From Arthrinium phaeospermum (taxonomy: Eukaryota; Ascomycota; Sordariomycetes; Amphisphaeriales; Apiosporaceae), in assembly GCA_006503535.1 (NCBI GenBank), contig QYRS01000011.1:1922001-1986000 (forward strand): 64,000 nucleotides of DNA, in the 5' to 3' direction. Made by a program: the position numbers and the translations under genes. The notes beneath the pieces were generated by a model. That model made no database searches and was not told the origin of the DNA. It was given only the letters and a program-made list of their open reading frames with translations. This document shows, piece by piece, positions 63,621-64,000 of this stretch (within the stretch, counting starts at the first letter, position 1; the number at the start of each line of letters is the position of its first letter).

Positions 63621-64000
63621 GCTTGAGGCGCTTGCAGTCTTCGGTTCGAGGTTGAGGTTGCGAGGGCGCGCGGTTCAGTTAAGGTAAGTCGTACATTCCT
63701 TTCCCACGTTTCGGGTTTCCAAGTCAATTGCACAAAGGGATGAGTGAGACACGTATGGGCTAGTGGCGTCTGACAATGGTAAGTCCTATAGATTTGATTG
63801 AGACCAATGTACAACACCTTATTACCTTTGCCTCTTGATTTCATGACCAGTGCTAAGTATGAGTGACTGATGGGATGTGAGTAATGACCCGAATGATCGA
63901 TGGGATGCCCGATGGGTTCCTTGGAAGCCACGAACCAATGTGTAGTATTGAGATAAGCAACCAACTACTTTCTCATCTCTCGGTATGATATCAAGCGCTT
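63621..64000. other. Right-edge flank, no gene seen
   Basis: This is the 3' flank of the 62037 gene. GGTAAG-like motifs occur near 63683 and 63778, but no coding frame follows. Confidence 0.4.

Overview
The window reads as nuclear DNA from a filamentous ascomycete (Pezizomycotina), most likely a Sordariomycete. Genes have short GT-AG introns of about 50-130 nt with CTAAC/CTGAC-type branch sites, strong G/C at third codon positions, CACC-ATGG start contexts, and no operons. There is a HET-domain gene, small secreted proteins and single-copy housekeeping genes (Rpn11, Rpd3, Mtc1, uL14) whose proteins have filamentous-fungal features. The genus assignment is inference only.

Layout: 0-5.4 kb has the N-terminal part of a conserved-looking gene (minus), a 170-bp tandem duplication, a frame-broken two-finger zinc-finger gene, a 0.9-kb degenerate tandem array and orphan exon-like fragments. 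6-14 kb has a kinase-fold protein, malic enzyme, an SRPBCC protein with a broken frame, and a short-chain dehydrogenase with a broken frame. 14-22.3 kb is accessory: a decayed rhodopsin-like membrane protein gene, a cytochrome P450, two tRNA-like sequences with pol III signals, an intact small secreted protein gene that needs a GC-AG intron, and a decayed cysteine-rich gene. 22.9-27 kb has a 698-aa HET protein and ribosomal protein uL14 (two micro-exons). 27-29.9 kb is gene-poor.

29.9-46.2 kb has a 1,184-aa repeat-rich nuclear-looking protein, Mtc1, a single-pass Ser/Thr-rich membrane protein, an SNF/NSS-type symporter and the class I histone deacetylase Rpd3. 46-49.5 kb is gene-poor. 49.5-64 kb has a Pro-Gly-Ala repeat cell-wall protein, a glutathione S-transferase-like protein, a secreted protein, a conserved-looking 390-aa protein, a 101-aa protein, a single-pass protein with a PPxY motif, the proteasome deubiquitinase Rpn11 and a protein with a possible nucleotidyltransferase-like core.

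The genes do not form one pathway. The housekeeping genes (malic enzyme, uL14, Mtc1, Rpd3, Rpn11) are independent units. The accessory stretches (1-5 kb, 14-25 kb, 27-29.9 kb, 46-49.5 kb) carry the fast-evolving or decaying material. I did not find a clear new multi-gene system. The most unusual items are the paired tRNA-like loci, the zinc-finger gene flanked by repeats, the frame-preserving 102-bp array, and the secreted-protein/HET neighbourhood at 20-25 kb.
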